NCBI RefSeq assembly: GCF_024639685.1
Contig: NZ_JAHEHX010000002.1
Location: forward strand, 62,001-126,000
Direction: 5' to 3'
From: Polaribacter sp.
Lineage (GTDB): Bacteria > Bacteroidota > Bacteroidia > Flavobacteriales > Flavobacteriaceae
DNA: 64,000 nucleotides
Numbering within the stretch: position 1 is the stretch's first letter; each line of letters opens with the position of its first letter. The notes beneath the pieces were generated by a model. The model made no database searches. It was given only the letters and a program-made list of their open reading frames with translations, and was not told where the DNA came from. Positions 63,526 through 64,000 of this stretch are shown in pieces. The translations under genes and the position numbers were made by a program.

Positions 63526-64000
63526 TTATTTGCGTTCATATTCTTCTTTTAACAAAACCATATCATCTTTCAACTTTTGCATGTCTTCGTTGTTAGTCCC
63601 ATCATAATACCCACGTATGCGTCTTTCTTTGTCTACCAAAACAAATTGCTCTGTATGAATAAAGTCATCTTCTCCTCCATCACCATCTTCTATTACAGCA
63701 AAATAACTTTTTCTTGCTAACTCGTATATGTGTTTTTTAGCACCTGTGGTTACATTCCATTTACCATCAATAACACCTTTATATTTTGCATATTCTTTTA
63801 ATACAGGAACACTATCCATAACTGGTGTAACTGAATGACTTAGAAACATAATATCATTATCAGCTTTATAATATTCTTGAAGCTCGTTCATATGATATGC
63901 CATTGTTAAACAGATATTGGTGCATCTTGTAAAAAAGAAATCAGCAATGTAAATTTTATTATTATAGTCTTTCTGAGTTATGTTTTCTCCATTCTGATTA
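63526..64000 (-). CDS. SCO1/SenC-family protein, 5' end beyond the window
   Basis: The frame is open to the right edge; the internal ATG at 63903 is not the start, because the residues before it (YIADFFFTRCTNICLTM) are the SCO core with the copper/thiol motif C-x3-C. The third ligand is the His in DFIHTEQFVLVD. SCO proteins help assemble the Cu-A site of cytochrome oxidase or act as thiol-disulfide reductases in the periplasm. At least 158 residues are visible. It ends 2 bases before the feoAB promoter -33 element. Confidence 0.88.
   Translation of the reverse strand, partial: NQNGENITQKDYNNKIYIADFFFTRCTNICLTMAYHMNELQEYYKADNDIMFLSHSVTPVMDSVPVLKEYAKYKGVIDGKWNVTTGAKKHIYELARKSYFAVIEDGDGGEDDFIHTEQFVLVDKERRIRGYYDGTNNEDMQKLKDDMVLLKEEYERK

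Noticed and set aside
63526..63903. Short SCO-like gene starting at ATG 63903
   Set aside because: The frame stays open to the window edge and the residues before this ATG contain the essential C-x3-C motif, so it is an internal methionine.
1..64000. CRISPR array, prophage, transposase or rRNA operon
   Set aside because: No regularly spaced identical repeats, integrase, phage structural, transposase or rRNA sequence was seen; the only regular direct repeats are the MraZ box.

Overview
The window is an A+T-rich chromosomal segment of a Bacteroidota bacterium, almost certainly family Flavobacteriaceae and probably a marine genus such as Polaribacter or Tenacibaculum (the genus is inference). 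Support: promoters of the Bacteroidota type (TTG about 17-23 bases before TAnnTTTG), starts without Shine-Dalgarno sites, a GYDIA-type GHMP kinase next to a class II HMG-CoA reductase, a long-linker FtsZ, a BACON-domain lipoprotein remnant, and typical flavobacterial lipoproteins and S9/S41/M20 peptidases. No phage, transposase, CRISPR array or rRNA was found; there is one tRNA (Leu, anticodon UAG).

Layout. 1-320: left-edge remnant of a frameshifted BACON lipoprotein. 440-8263: methionine/SAM block. A leftward operon (metY, a trifunctional MetX-aspartokinase-homoserine dehydrogenase fusion, metZ) sits behind a SAM-I (S-box) riboswitch; divergent metK sits behind a SAM-II riboswitch. Two unrelated SAM-sensing RNA classes thus share one intergenic region. 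8414-19417: secreted metalloprotease, thiol-disulfide protein, a dispersed-repeat candidate, HI0933 flavoprotein, mevalonate-pathway pair (GYDIA kinase and HMG-CoA reductase with a DUF1569-like tail), DPP-IV-like lipoprotein peptidase and POT peptide transporter. 19501-34893: thioredoxin, comEC interrupted by two in-frame TAG codons, lpxB and surE, tail-specific protease, thioesterase, tRNA-Leu, M20 peptidase, an OmpA-domain remnant, a cyclophilin lipoprotein with an unexplained structured leader or small RNA, lysS, rsmG, a desaturase and an aspartate aminotransferase. 35073-35907: frameshifted and truncated secreted protein gene.

36084-51547: complete leftward division and cell-wall (dcw) operon, in transcription order mraZ, rsmH, ftsL, ftsI, murE, mraY, murD, ftsW, murG, murC, ftsQ, ftsA, ftsZ, with three exact 10-bp direct repeats (MraZ-box type) upstream of mraZ. 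51753-55654: rightward run of alpha/beta hydrolase, engB, RluA-type pseudouridine synthase, AlkB-type membrane hydroxylase and nitroreductase. 55661-60334: penicillin-acylase-family hydrolase and a sugar pair (DegT aminotransferase, galE). 60397-64000: DUF2911 protein and a feoA-feoB-Cys-rich-protein iron operon whose promoter carries a Fur-like palindrome in its spacer, then a partial SCO1/SenC gene leaving the right edge.

The core genes look intact, while four surface or competence loci (1-320, comEC, 28737-29059, 35073-35907) are broken. The strongest items for follow-up are the paired SAM-I/SAM-II control, the structured leader or ncRNA at 29824-29929, the comEC double amber, the Fur-like operator inside the feoAB promoter and the MraZ box.
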